A stretch of DNA of 64,000 nt from Mesorhizobium shangrilense (GCF_040537815.1 NZ_JBEWSZ010000004.1:124001-188000), one strand, 5' to 3'. Counted from the stretch's first letter, positions 1 through 8,595 are shown. Notes: generated by a model not told the origin, from the letters alone. Made by a program: numbers and translations.

Positions 1-1
1 G

Positions 2-1090
2 CCATTCGATCGCCGCGAGTTTCTGGCCGGTTTGCTGACAGACAGTGACGTCGAGACGCTGCGCCACCTGGCAAAGGAAGGCATTGGCGAGAATTCGCTA
101 AGGGCACTGGCCTCGGACCTCGGCTACCTCGAGGCATGGTGCCAGGCCGCGACCGGCTCCCCCCTGCCCTGGCCTGCGCCGGAAGCTCTCTTGATCAAAT
201 TCGTGGCGCATCATCTGTGGGATCCCGCCAAGCGCGAAGCCGATTCTTCTCATGGTATGCCGGATGAGGTGGCTACGGCACTAAAGTCGGCCGGGCTGCT
301 GCGCATCGACGGACCGCATGCGCCCAACACCGTCCGACGGCGGCTATCAAGCTGGTCGACACTGACCGGGTGGCGTGGGCTGACAGGAAAATTCAATGCG
401 CCGGGTCTACGCGGCGCCGTCAAACTTGCGGTGCGCGCCAGCGCCCGGCCGCGCGTGCGAAAGAGCAGGAAAGCTGTGACGGCCGACATTCTGGCCTCAC
501 TGCTAAGGACGTGCGCCGGTGATCGCCTGGTTGACGTCCGCGACCGCGCCCTTTTGCTGACCGCCTTCGCCTCTGGCGGCCGGCGCCGCAGCGAGGTTTC
601 GTCCTTGCGGTTCGAGCAGCTCATTGACGAGGACCCGGTGCCGGTCGATCCGAAAGAGCCGGACGGGCCGAAACTGCCCTGCACAAAAATCCAGCTCGGC
701 CGCACGAAGACCACCGAAGCTGATGAAGACGCTATGGTGCTCCTGGTGGGCCGGCCGGTCACCGCGCTGCGGGAATGGCTAGAGGAAGCGAAAATCACCG
801 AAGGTGCCGTGTTCCGCAGCATCGACCGCTGGGGCAATCTCGAACGTCGAGCAATGACCCCACAGGCCGTCAACTTGATCGTGAAGCGCCGGATTGCCGA
901 GGCCGGCCTCGATCCGACGTTGTTTTCCGCCCATGGCCTGCGCTCCGGCTACCTGACCGAAACCGCCCGCCGCGGCATTCCCCTCATCGAAGCGATGCAG
1001 CAATCGCAGCATCGCTCTGTCAACCAGGCCTCCCGCTACTACAATGAAGTCGATCGCCAGCTGGGACGAGCGGCACGGGTGATTGTCTAG
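2..1090 (+). CDS. Tyrosine recombinase/integrase (5' partial)
   Basis: Phage-type tyrosine recombinase that would catalyse site-specific strand exchange. The reading frame is open from the first bases of the window, so the true start probably lies upstream; a TTG at 32 is only the first possible start inside the window. A SAM-like N-terminal core-binding half is followed by a catalytic half in which the family residues can be picked out: an Arg in the ASGGRRRSEVSSL segment, HGLRSG (the HxxR box) and, near the C-terminus, a His in QHRSVNQASRYY with the Tyr nucleophile. It lies tail to tail with repC, a place where repABC plasmids often carry recombinases. It could resolve multimers or be a remnant of an integrated element. 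No att site was recognised. Confidence 0.8.
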   Translation, partial: PFDRREFLAGLLTDSDVETLRHLAKEGIGENSLRALASDLGYLEAWCQAATGSPLPWPAPEALLIKFVAHHLWDPAKREADSSHGMPDEVATALKSAGLLRIDGPHAPNTVRRRLSSWSTLTGWRGLTGKFNAPGLRGAVKLAVRASARPRVRKSRKAVTADILASLLRTCAGDRLVDVRDRALLLTAFASGGRRRSEVSSLRFEQLIDEDPVPVDPKEPDGPKLPCTKIQLGRTKTTEADEDAMVLLVGRPVTALREWLEEAKITEGAVFRSIDRWGNLERRAMTPQAVNLIVKRRIAEAGLDPTLFSAHGLRSGYLTETARRGIPLIEAMQQSQHRSVNQASRYYNEVDRQLGRAARVIV

Positions 1091-1177
1091 CTTCCCTGTC
1101 GGCGATCGCTGCCAAGGGGCCGCGTGCCGAACCGCCACCCTTGGCAGCCCTGTTTGGATTTCCCACGACACGTATCC

Positions 1178-2530
1178 TTATCCCCTTCCCGGTGGCTGTC
1201 GGTGTGTCTTGCCCAGGCTCCGCTGTAATGCGTCGCTGATTGCGAGCCCATTTTCTGTCTGGACCACTTTGCCGGCCGTTTCCAGGCCGGCTGAGGCACT
1301 CGACACACCGCGGCCGGAAAGCCTTGATGTGTCGAGCTTCGCGCGCAGCAGCGCCATGATCATCGGCCAGACCGAGAACTTTCCATCGCGGGCGCGTGTT
1401 GTCAGGCTTCGCAGATACCCGCCAGGGCTGGAGATGTGCTCGACCCTTTGCTGGATCGCGGCAATCGCAACCGCGGCATGGTCCTCGCCCATGACCTCGC
1501 ATGCCTCCTGGTAGGCGGACGGGCTGATCCCAAGACAGGCCCTGCCCGTTGCCGCCGCGGCCATCAGATCCCGCCATGTCCGGATTTCGCCGCCCTTCGC
1601 CAGGGCCAGGATTTCCGGGCAGGCATCCAGCACGATCCCCAAGGGCAGTTCGCGTTTTGGCAAGTGCCGCACGTTGTCGGTTTCCGCAACGTTGCCGCTC
1701 GCTTCTTTCTCTTTTCCTAAGCGGCTTTCAATTTCATTTTTAGAGTCTGGTTTTGAATTCTGTATGTGGCGCTCAAAATGAGACTCATTGGCGTTCTTAT
1801 TTTGTGAATTGACGAATGTTTCCAGCGTGTTCTGTACTTCAAACCATAGCGCTTCGAGTTCCCCCGCCAGAGCGTCCAGCACCTGACGCACCGCTGTGCG
1901 CGGAATCCTTCCGGCGATGTCTTCGTAAGCACGTTGGAAGCGTCTCCAATCGGCCGGGATGGCTTCATCCAATCCTGTGGCGATCATCTTGACGATATCG
2001 CGCCGGCACAGGGTGATCCGCTCTCGGGCCAGTTTGAGGGCCCGCCGCTCGGCCGCGACAATTTCCGCGAGTTCCTTGAACTCTTCGGCGCGCGCCACGA
2101 TCGGTGCGAGGTCAAAGCCATAGGCCTGTTCGATCTCTCCGCTCGGCCCTTTGCGAGCGAACCGCTTGCCGTTGGGGCTATCCCTGCGAATGACCAGCCC
2201 GCATTGCACCAGGACGGCCAGATGCCGTCGCAGCGTCGCCGGCGACATGCCGTTGGCACGGCTGATGAGCTGCTCGTTCGACGGAAAGACGACCAGGTCG
2301 CTATCGCCATTGAATGCCGTATCCGGATGAAACGACAAAAGCGCATTGAGGATAGCCAGAGCGCGATCGGTTGCACCGATCGCGTCGCGTGCCTCCCGGA
2401 CATGCTGGAACACATGCCACTTATGCACGGTGGCATCCTTGTCCACGGCCTTCGCGGCCACCTGGGTTGCCATCATCCCAAGCGACATCGGCCGCCGCCC
2501 GAAGGGCGTCGTCGTATAGTGCCTCTCCAT
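1178..2530 (-). CDS. repC: RepC plasmid replication initiator
   Basis: Replication initiator of repABC replicons, 450 residues, a usual length for the family. It would bind the origin, which in this family lies within repC itself. The N-terminal half carries the RepC winged-helix pattern (a Phe-Pro-Ser-Asn-Glu stretch followed by a helix-turn-helix with SPATLRRHLAVL at about residues 98-110). The C-terminal half contains the conserved GDLMAAA-like and SPGGYLR-like segments near residues 320 and 380. It is the last gene of the repA-repB-repC set, all on the minus strand. A 154-bp gap to repB encodes an antisense RNA expected to limit RepC synthesis. The AUG at 2530 fits the start of homologues; a second in-frame ATG lies 14 codons downstream. 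Confidence 0.93.
   Translation of the reverse strand: MERHYTTTPFGRRPMSLGMMATQVAAKAVDKDATVHKWHVFQHVREARDAIGATDRALAILNALLSFHPDTAFNGDSDLVVFPSNEQLISRANGMSPATLRRHLAVLVQCGLVIRRDSPNGKRFARKGPSGEIEQAYGFDLAPIVARAEEFKELAEIVAAERRALKLARERITLCRRDIVKMIATGLDEAIPADWRRFQRAYEDIAGRIPRTAVRQVLDALAGELEALWFEVQNTLETFVNSQNKNANESHFERHIQNSKPDSKNEIESRLGKEKEASGNVAETDNVRHLPKRELPLGIVLDACPEILALAKGGEIRTWRDLMAAAATGRACLGISPSAYQEACEVMGEDHAAVAIAAIQQRVEHISSPGGYLRSLTTRARDGKFSVWPMIMALLRAKLDTSRLSGRGVSSASAGLETAGKVVQTENGLAISDALQRSLGKTHRQPPGRG
1711..1822. other. AT-rich segment inside repC, candidate origin of replication
   Basis: About 110 bp inside the repC coding sequence are clearly richer in A and T than the flanks, with several T runs such as TTTCATTTTTAG. 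In repABC plasmids studied experimentally the origin maps to an AT-rich stretch within repC, so this is the obvious candidate here. The encoded protein segment (about residues 238-273) is polar and Asn/Ser/Glu-rich, as expected of a linker that tolerates DNA-level constraint. The assignment rests on position and composition only. Confidence 0.55.
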
Positions 2531-2589
2531 TTCCCTCGCCTTTCAATCAGGCAAAAGAAAACTGCTCGTCGAAACGACGCCAACGACTC

Positions 2590-2618
2590 TTGACAGTGAT
2601 TCGGGGAAGTGCGATTCT
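2590..2618 (+). promoter_or_regulatory. Promoter for the antisense RNA between repC and repB
   Basis: A perfect TTGACA (2590-2595) lies on the strand opposite to repABC. Seventeen bases downstream is GATTCT (2613-2618), a weak -10. This would start transcription near 2625, leading straight into the hairpin and T-run at 2641-2679. Position and orientation match the counter-transcribed RNA promoters of repABC plasmids. Confidence 0.6.
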
Positions 2619-2623
2619 CAGTC

Positions 2624-2679
2624 TGCTAGAACACGAGAAGGGCTTCCGCGACGGTGACGTTCGGGGGCCTTTTTCTTTT
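2624..2679 (+). ncRNA. Counter-transcribed RNA (ctRNA/incA-type) controlling repC
   Basis: The repB-repC gap holds a promoter on the plus strand and ends in a rho-independent terminator, defining an RNA of about 55 nucleotides antisense to the repC leader. That is the size and place of the ctRNA that controls copy number and incompatibility in repABC plasmids. By that precedent it would pair with the repABC mRNA and favour a structure that stops transcription or hides the repC ribosome-binding site. The exact 5' end is inferred from the promoter. Confidence 0.7.
2641..2679 (+). terminator. Rho-independent terminator of the ctRNA
   Basis: GGCTTCCG (2641-2648) pairs with CGGGGGCC (2662-2669), using two G-U pairs, and is followed at once by TTTTTCTTTT. 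This is a standard intrinsic terminator and fixes the 3' end of the antisense RNA. Confidence 0.75.
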
Positions 2680-2684
2680 GCGGT

Positions 2685-3650
2685 TTAGTCTCCTGTTTTC
2701 TTCGCCATTTCCGATTCCCGGAAAGCCTCGAAAAGCTGGTCGAGCCTGTCGGCAATGAACGCTCCGAACGGGGATGCGTCCTTGGACTTCAGGGCAAGCG
2801 TAAACACCTTTCCAGTGTCGGTGATTTTGGCCCGGACCGATTTGTCCCGGGGCGTCCAGGCCCTCTCCTGGAGCGTCGACGGCGCCCGCGGGCGCTTTGC
2901 CGCGGCGCTCAGAAAATCGAAGAGGCGGGCAAAGCGCCCGTCGCTGTCAAGCTGCGAGAAATCCGCGCTTGCCACGCAGTCCCCTGCCCTGCTGACGAGT
3001 CCCGGATGCTCCATGAATTTGGCAAGCTGCCACCACCGGTCCCGGCCAATGGTCTTGGCGGCACCGACGGCGAGAATGACCTGCTCGGGAATATTGCTGG
3101 TGACCGAGCGCATCTTCGAGAAGGTCGTATCATCGAGTGCCAGGGCCGACTTCACCGTGTCCGGCGAATGGCCCCGCTTGAGAATGCGGTCCGCGAAAAG
3201 CGTCCTTTCGATGAAGGACAGGTTCGCCCTGGCGGCATTCTCCTGCCCCTGGGCTATGACATGATCCTCGTCGCCCATCTTCTTGACGACGGCACGGACC
3301 GGCCTGCCCAGCGCACGCGCGACCTTGACGCGCCTGTGGCCGAAGACCGTCTGAAAACGACCGGAAATCTCCGGGTGAGGCCGGACCAGAACCGGAGAGT
3401 CCTGCCCTCGCTCGCGAATTGCCGCCAGCAGCTCCTGGAACGCCTCATCGTCATCGTCCAGGCGGTCCGAAACAAAGGACGTGTCGACCAATGTCGGATC
3501 GAGGTCGACGACCGAGCTCTTCGAGAGCTCCTCGAATGACTGCATGATCGACCGGGATGCACCGCGAACGGCATATCCGGAGACATCGCTGGTGTCAGCG
3601 ACAGACGCTGCCGGGCCCATCACACTGCCGAATATATCCTTGCGCGCCAT
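2685..3650 (-). CDS. repB: RepB, ParB-family centromere-binding protein
   Basis: Partition protein of 321 residues. It should bind parS sites and stimulate the RepA ATPase. The ParB/Spo0J box is seen as FGHRRVKVARALG at about residues 123-135, followed by an ENAARANLSFIERTLFA segment and a helix-turn-helix region around residues 170-190 (DTVKSALALDDTTFSKMRS). The C-terminal third is the dimerisation region typical of RepB. The gene lies between repA and repC on the minus strand. The 77-bp gap to repA holds one of two 16-bp parS-like palindromes, so RepB may bind there to partition the replicon and help repress repABC. Confidence 0.93.
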   Translation of the reverse strand: MARKDIFGSVMGPAASVADTSDVSGYAVRGASRSIMQSFEELSKSSVVDLDPTLVDTSFVSDRLDDDDEAFQELLAAIRERGQDSPVLVRPHPEISGRFQTVFGHRRVKVARALGRPVRAVVKKMGDEDHVIAQGQENAARANLSFIERTLFADRILKRGHSPDTVKSALALDDTTFSKMRSVTSNIPEQVILAVGAAKTIGRDRWWQLAKFMEHPGLVSRAGDCVASADFSQLDSDGRFARLFDFLSAAAKRPRAPSTLQERAWTPRDKSVRAKITDTGKVFTLALKSKDASPFGAFIADRLDQLFEAFRESEMAKKTGD

Positions 3651-3704
3651 TCAATCGCTCCCATTCTCGGTTAGTCGACTGATTTCACGAGAAAAATGCC
3701 CACT

Positions 3705-3720
3705 ATTTACTGCCGTAAAA
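3705..3720 (-). other. parS-like palindrome, copy 1 (repA-repB gap)
   Basis: The minus strand reads TTTTACGGCAGTAAAT, with arms TTTAC and GTAAA around a 4-bp centre. It differs from a second copy at 5183-5198 at one of 16 positions. Centromere sites of repABC plasmids are 16-bp palindromes often found between repA and repB, which fits. It could equally serve as a RepA/RepB operator. Assignment is by form and position. Confidence 0.65.
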
Positions 3721-3727
3721 CGCGCCA

Positions 3728-4987
3728 TCATGACCTCCCCCAGGCGCGATGGATGAGCGTCGTGATCTCGGAGTTCACCGCATCCAGCGATTCGAGCGCG
3801 CGATCGTAGGTCGAACGGGTAAAGGACGACTTCTCCACCTCGTACAGCGTCTGCTTCGTCAGGCCAGCATCCGAAATCGCCGTTGACTTCAGCATCGGGT
3901 TCTCGAGGATCTGACCAGCCAGCATCGATTGCATGAAACCAACCATCTGCGCCTGCGGAATGTCCGTCGGCTCGTAGCGCGTAATCAGATAGCGAAACCA
4001 ATCCAGCTCGATTTCAGCGCCGGCGGCCTTGATGGTTTTCAGGATCCCGCCGAGCATCAGCAGGAACTGGCTCATCGACATCAGGTCGAGCATCTGAGGA
4101 TGCACGGTGATGAGAACGGATGTCGCCGCCGACATGGCGGTCAACGTCAGATAGCCAAGCTGCGGAGGGCAATCGACAACGACGACGTCATAGCGGTCGT
4201 CCACTTCGGCCAACGCCTTTGCTATCCTGATGAAGAACTGACGGCCGGCATTGGACGATTTGTCCTGCATGGCGAGCGGCGTGTCGTACTCATATTCCTG
4301 CAGCTCAAGATTGGCCGGAATGATATCAAGGCCGGGAAAATTCGTCGGCATGATCACATCGGCGATCGGACGGCGCTCGTCATCATATCGGATCGCTTCG
4401 TACAGCGAGAGATTGCGATCGAGTTCCGGCTGGAAGCCGTGCAGGGCCGAGAGCGAAGCTTGCGGGTCGAGATCGATGGCAAGGACACGGTGGCCGGTCA
4501 GCGCAAGGTGCTGGGCGAGGTGGGCAGCGGTCGTCGTCTTGCCGCTGCCGCCTTTGAAGTTGACGACGGCAACCACCTGGAGCTTGTCACCCGGCTTGCG
4601 GTGCGGGACGTACTTTTTCACTTCGGTCCTGCCGTGCCGGTCCAGGAAATGGCGCAGTTCAAGCATCTGCTCGGCGCTGTAGGAGCGGCGTCCCGAGGGG
4701 ATCTGCTCGGGCATCGGTCCCTTGCCTTCAAGGTGAAGACGCTTCAGATTGTTTTGCGATACACCGAGGTAATGGGCGACCTCCGCCATCGAGAAGGACC
4801 GAAGGGTCTTGGTTGCATTGGGCGGGAACTTCTCCATGCGAAGCTGGTTAAGCCGCCGGGATATCTCTGCGCCCTGCTCGAGAATCTTGTCATCGAACTC
4901 GAAGCGTGGCAGCCGCATGGCAATATTCATTTCTTGTCGAAACCTGAATTGGCGCTTTTTGTGAGCAATCCACTCAACAAGCGCCAT
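3728..4987 (-). CDS. repA: RepA, ParA-family partition ATPase
   Basis: Walker-type ATPase that moves plasmid copies apart and, with RepB, represses repABC. A deviant Walker A motif, KGGSGKTTTAAHLA, lies near residue 150, with switch segments LDPQASL and VVVDCPPQLG downstream. An N-terminal MerR-like DNA-binding region contains SMAEVAHYLGVSQNNLKRL. The chosen ATG at 4987 has GGAG four bases upstream and gives 419 residues. A later ATG at 4930, which begins where family homologues usually begin, gives 400 residues and cannot be excluded; an upstream TTG at 5032 is less likely. First gene of the repABC operon. Confidence 0.93.
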   Translation of the reverse strand: MALVEWIAHKKRQFRFRQEMNIAMRLPRFEFDDKILEQGAEISRRLNQLRMEKFPPNATKTLRSFSMAEVAHYLGVSQNNLKRLHLEGKGPMPEQIPSGRRSYSAEQMLELRHFLDRHGRTEVKKYVPHRKPGDKLQVVAVVNFKGGSGKTTTAAHLAQHLALTGHRVLAIDLDPQASLSALHGFQPELDRNLSLYEAIRYDDERRPIADVIMPTNFPGLDIIPANLELQEYEYDTPLAMQDKSSNAGRQFFIRIAKALAEVDDRYDVVVVDCPPQLGYLTLTAMSAATSVLITVHPQMLDLMSMSQFLLMLGGILKTIKAAGAEIELDWFRYLITRYEPTDIPQAQMVGFMQSMLAGQILENPMLKSTAISDAGLTKQTLYEVEKSSFTRSTYDRALESLDAVNSEITTLIHRAWGRS

Positions 4988-5025
4988 TAAGCTCCGATTC
5001 GGAAAGCCCGGCAAGAAGTTTTGGG

Positions 5026-5040
5026 TTAACAAAAGGTTAA
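5026..5040. promoter_or_regulatory. TTAA-N7-TTAA (CtrA-type) site in front of repA
   Basis: The sequence contains TTAA (5026-5029), seven bases, then TTAA (5037-5040). On the minus strand this reads as two TTAACC repeats five bases apart. It matches the full consensus for the cell-cycle regulator CtrA and lies about 40 bp upstream of the chosen repA start. It could couple repABC transcription to the cell cycle. Confidence 0.5.
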
Positions 5041-5182
5041 TGCTGCTTTCGTCGTCTAAGAGACGAAGCTACCGAACATGATCGCCCCAGACATCGATCC
5101 GCTTTGGCCTTCCATTCGCCGACGCCGAACTCCGCTCCAGGAATATGCCTAACCTACTATTTTCCTTGCTGTAATCCGATCT

Positions 5183-5198
5183 TTTTACAGCAGTAAAT
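5183..5198 (+). other. parS-like palindrome, copy 2 (upstream of repA)
   Basis: TTTTACAGCAGTAAAT, one base different from the copy at 3705-3720 and in the opposite orientation. A degenerate half-site (GCTGTAAT) lies just upstream at 5168-5175. It lies about 195 bp before repA, between the diverging repA and htpG genes. Two near-identical palindromes flanking repA support a role as RepB-binding centromere or autoregulatory operator. Confidence 0.6.
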
Positions 5199-5297
5199 GT
5201 CCGGTCGAGAGGGCAGGGGGTTCGACATTCAGCCAAGCACTCCTCCGTCCGCTCCTGGCCCATCCCAGGATAAGATGTGCCAGTCTCGATCAAACAT

Positions 5298-5327
5298 CTT
5301 GAATTCTTGCCCATGTCTTGCCACTTC
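5298..5327 (+). promoter_or_regulatory. Possible RpoH-type promoter of htpG
   Basis: CTTGAA (5298-5303), a good -35 for alphaproteobacterial sigma-32, is followed 17 bases later by CCACTTC, a weak match to the CYTATNT -10. Transcription would begin shortly before the htpG ribosome-binding site. Heat-shock control of htpG is expected, but the -10 is poor. Confidence 0.3.
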
Positions 5328-5360
5328 GTCGCCGAGTTTCGCTTTGCAAGAGGTATCCAG

Positions 5361-7256
5361 ATGACGACGACAACCGCAGGCACGCCGGCCGAGAGCCATG
5401 TCTTCGAGGCCGACGTTGCCCGCCTGCTGCACATGATGGTCCACTCGGTCTATTCCGACAAGGACGTGTTCCTGCGCGAGCTGATCTCCAACGCCGCCGA
5501 TGCCTGCGAGAAATTGCGCTACGAGGCGATCGCGGCGCCAGATCTGCTGGCGCAGGATCCTTCAAGCCGCATTGTCCTGTCGCTCGACGAGGACAATCGC
5601 CGGCTCCTCGTCGAGGACAACGGCATCGGCATGAGCCACGACGAAATGATCGAGGCGCTCGGCACCATAGCGCGCTCGGGCACGCGCGCTTTCATGGAGC
5701 GCATCGAGGCGAACAAGGCAGGGGAGGGGGCACAGCTGATCGGCCAGTTCGGCGTCGGCTTCTATTCGAGCTTCATGGTTGCCGACCGTGTCGATGTCGT
5801 CTCGCGCCGCGCCGGATCGCAGCAGGCCTGGCTCTGGTCGTCGGACGGCAAGGGCAGCTACAGCATCGCATCTGCCGATCTGGCGGAGGCACCGGCGCGC
5901 GGCACCCGCATCGCCCTGCACCTGATGGAGGATGCCAAGACCTATACATCGCGCTGGACCCTGGAGCGCATCGTCAAGGAACAGTCCGGCCATGTGCCGG
6001 TGCCGATCACCATCATCGAGAAGGCCGGCGCGGAGCCGACCGAACTGACTGATGGGACGGCGCTGTGGACAAAGCCCAAGAGCGACATCCCGCCTGAGCA
6101 ATACACCGACTTCTACCGAAGCGTCTCCGGCCAGTATGACGATCCGGCGCTGACCGTGCATTTTCGCGCCGAAGGCCGGCATGAATACACGGCACTTGCC
6201 TTCGTGCCGGGCTCACAGCCGTTCGACCTGTTCGATCCGGATCGCAAGGGCCGCATGAAGCTTTATGTGAAGCGCGTCTTCATCACCGACGATGCCGAGC
6301 TTCTGCCGCGCTACCTGCGGTTTGTGAGGGGCCTGGTCGACACCGCCGACCTTCCGCTCAACCTGTCACGCGAAATGATCCAGGACAGTCCGACCCTGGC
6401 GGCGATCCGCAAGGGTGTCACCGGCAGGATCGTCAAGGACCTGGAAAAGCTCGCCGAAAACGATGCCGATGCCTTTCTCAAACTGTGGGACAATTTCGGC
6501 AGCGTCATCAAGGAAGGCATTTATGAGGATTTCGAGCGCCGGGCGCAGTTGATGGCGCTGGCGCGCTTCCGCACCACAGCCTCGGGCGAGGGCCAGCGTT
6601 CCCTCGCCGATTACATCAGGGACGCCAAGGAGGGCCAGGACACGATCTATTTCCTGGCCGGCGGCAATCTCGAGCAGTTGAAGGCATCGCCACAGCTCGA
6701 AGGCTTTCGCGCACGAAGCATCGAGGTGCTGCTCCTCACCGACCCGGTCGACAGCTTCTGGGTGACCAATGCCCCGGAATTCGAAGGCAAGTCGTTCAAG
6801 TCGATCACTCAGGGCGCCGCCGATCTGGCAAAGTTCGCCAAGTCCGAAGGTGACACTGCGGCGACAGGCACCGCATCGGCCGAGGTGCAGGACTTCATTG
6901 CCTTTGCCAGGGAAAAACTCGCTGGTGAGGTTTCCGACGTGCGCAGTTCCGACCGATTGACCGAAAGCGCTGCGTGCCTCGTCGCCTCCGAACAGGGTTA
7001 CGACCGGCAGATGGAGCGCATCCTGCAGGGCGCCGGTCGGCTGCAATCCGCCGCCAAGCCCATCCTCGAGATCAATCCGGACCATCCGACAGTCAAGGCA
7101 ATCGCCGCCGAGACCACGGATGCGACGCTACGCGAAGACGCGACATTGCTTCTGCTCGACCAGGCGCGGGTGCTCGATGGCGACAAGCCGGCCGATCCGC
7201 GTGCCTTTGCCGGTCGGCTCTCCCGCCTCATGGAACTGTCCCTGAAGCCCGCCTAG
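5361..7256 (+). CDS. htpG: HtpG, Hsp90-family chaperone
   Basis: ATP-driven cytosolic chaperone, 631 residues (E. coli HtpG has 624). GHKL ATPase motifs are clear: ELISNAADACEKLR near residue 40 with the ATP-magnesium Asn, DNGIGMS near residue 88 and GQFGVGFYSSFM near residue 130. The middle domain holds the conserved LPLNLSREMIQ stretch. The chosen ATG is preceded by AAGAGG seven bases upstream; an earlier ATG at 5277 would add 28 residues not typical of the family. It diverges from repABC. It may be an extra copy on this replicon, since a chromosomal htpG is usual, but that cannot be tested here. Confidence 0.95.
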   Translation: MTTTTAGTPAESHVFEADVARLLHMMVHSVYSDKDVFLRELISNAADACEKLRYEAIAAPDLLAQDPSSRIVLSLDEDNRRLLVEDNGIGMSHDEMIEALGTIARSGTRAFMERIEANKAGEGAQLIGQFGVGFYSSFMVADRVDVVSRRAGSQQAWLWSSDGKGSYSIASADLAEAPARGTRIALHLMEDAKTYTSRWTLERIVKEQSGHVPVPITIIEKAGAEPTELTDGTALWTKPKSDIPPEQYTDFYRSVSGQYDDPALTVHFRAEGRHEYTALAFVPGSQPFDLFDPDRKGRMKLYVKRVFITDDAELLPRYLRFVRGLVDTADLPLNLSREMIQDSPTLAAIRKGVTGRIVKDLEKLAENDADAFLKLWDNFGSVIKEGIYEDFERRAQLMALARFRTTASGEGQRSLADYIRDAKEGQDTIYFLAGGNLEQLKASPQLEGFRARSIEVLLLTDPVDSFWVTNAPEFEGKSFKSITQGAADLAKFAKSEGDTAATGTASAEVQDFIAFAREKLAGEVSDVRSSDRLTESAACLVASEQGYDRQMERILQGAGRLQSAAKPILEINPDHPTVKAIAAETTDATLREDATLLLLDQARVLDGDKPADPRAFAGRLSRLMELSLKPA

Positions 7257-7555
7257 ACAGGGCAGTACCCGGCCTTTTTGCCGGTCGTCGCACACGCCAG
7301 GACGACAAAGAGCCAGGGGCCGAAAGCCCCCGGCGATGCTCACGCGGATTGCAACCTGGCGCGGATGACGCTCGGACGAGGGTGCCTATCCACGCCATCG
7401 AACTGCACAGCGCATCAGAAAATCGAAATTGCCCCTGCCGCCCTGAGCCGCAATGGTCTTCGGGGAGGCAGCCGGCTTAGTGGCTGTGGAGGAAACGCCG
7501 GAGCGGCAAAGCCGCTCGGGCAAGCTGCCGCTTTGAAGCTGGCGGCGGGGGAGGA
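7257..7555. other. Gene-free gap with three hairpins
   Basis: No convincing gene was seen. Three hairpins are present: CCGGC/GCCGG around a CTTTTT loop (7269-7284) just after htpG, GGGGC/GCCCC around CGAAA (7316-7330), and GAGCGGC/GCCGCTC around AAA (7501-7517) about 40 bp before the next gene. The first two could end htpG transcription although no U-tract follows; the third may lie in the leader of the transporter operon. Confidence 0.4.
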
Positions 7556-8560
7556 ATGGAATTGGCTGGTTCGGGCAAATCCGACGGCGGGCGCATCGGC
7601 TTGAAATTGTCCCAAGAGCTCGTCGTCGTTGCGATCTCGGTCATTCTCTTCGTTGTTTTCTCGGCGACGCTCAACAATTTCCTGAGCAGGGGAAACATCA
7701 TCGCCATCCTCAAGAACGTCTCCATCCTCGGCACGCTGGCGGTCGGCATGGGCTTTATCGTCGTTGGCCGCGGCATCGACCTGACCATGGTGGCCGTGAT
7801 GGTGGTCGGCGTCGCCTTCAGCATCTGGATTTCCACCTGGGGCGTCGACTTCACGCTGGCCGTGATCTGCGGCGCCATCCTAGCCGCGAGCATCGGCCTG
7901 TTCACCGGCATCATGGTGGCGGTGGCCGAAATTCCGCCGATCTTCGCCACGCTTGCCATCGCCTCATCGGTCTACGGCTCGGGCCGCATCGTCTTTGCCT
8001 CCGACGTGCTTTATGCCCCACCCAACATCGCCTGGCTGAAATTCGTCGGCAGCGGCACCATCCTCGGCATCCCGATGTCCGTGGTCATCTTCGCGGCGGT
8101 GGCGGCGCTGATGGGCTTCTTCCTGAGGAAGACGCGCTTTGGCCGGCTGGTCTACGCGACGGGTGACAATCCGAACGCCGCCCGCACCACGGGCCTGCCG
8201 ACGCGCCCGATCATCGTGACGCAATATGTCATCAGCGCGCTCATCGCGTTTACCGCCGGCATCATCATGACTGGGCTTGTCACCGGCATCGACACGCGCC
8301 TCTACAACTCCAGCCTGATCTACGACGTGCTGCTGGTCGTGGTTCTCGGCGGCATCGGCCTCTCCGGCGGCCAGGGCGGCGTGCGCAACATCATCGTCGG
8401 CACCATCCTGGTCGGCATTCTGACCAACGGCATGACGATCCTGAACTTCAGCTACACCAGCCAGAACCTGATCAAGAGCGTGATCTTGCTCTGCGCCCTG
8501 GCGATCGACGCCATCATCAATCCGCGCGACGAGCAGACCTCGCAGAGCGGCGACATCTGA
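7556..8560 (+). CDS. Ribose-type ABC transporter permease
   Basis: Inner-membrane permease of the RbsC/AraH family (BPD_transp_2), 334 residues with about eight to ten hydrophobic segments. The GMGFIVVGRGIDLTM segment around residues 72-86 and the GGIGLSGGQGGVRN loop near residue 265 are family hallmarks. It is the first gene of an importer operon (permease, binding protein, permease fusion, propeller, ATPase). The ATG at 7556 sits directly against the GGGGAGGA ribosome-binding site; a TTG at 7562 with seven-base spacing may be the real start. Substrate is unknown; the family imports pentoses, hexoses and polyols. Confidence 0.88.
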   Translation: MELAGSGKSDGGRIGLKLSQELVVVAISVILFVVFSATLNNFLSRGNIIAILKNVSILGTLAVGMGFIVVGRGIDLTMVAVMVVGVAFSIWISTWGVDFTLAVICGAILAASIGLFTGIMVAVAEIPPIFATLAIASSVYGSGRIVFASDVLYAPPNIAWLKFVGSGTILGIPMSVVIFAAVAALMGFFLRKTRFGRLVYATGDNPNAARTTGLPTRPIIVTQYVISALIAFTAGIIMTGLVTGIDTRLYNSSLIYDVLLVVVLGGIGLSGGQGGVRNIIVGTILVGILTNGMTILNFSYTSQNLIKSVILLCALAIDAIINPRDEQTSQSGDI

Positions 8561-8595
8561 AACAAGAACCCGAGACATCAATCAGGGAGGAAACC

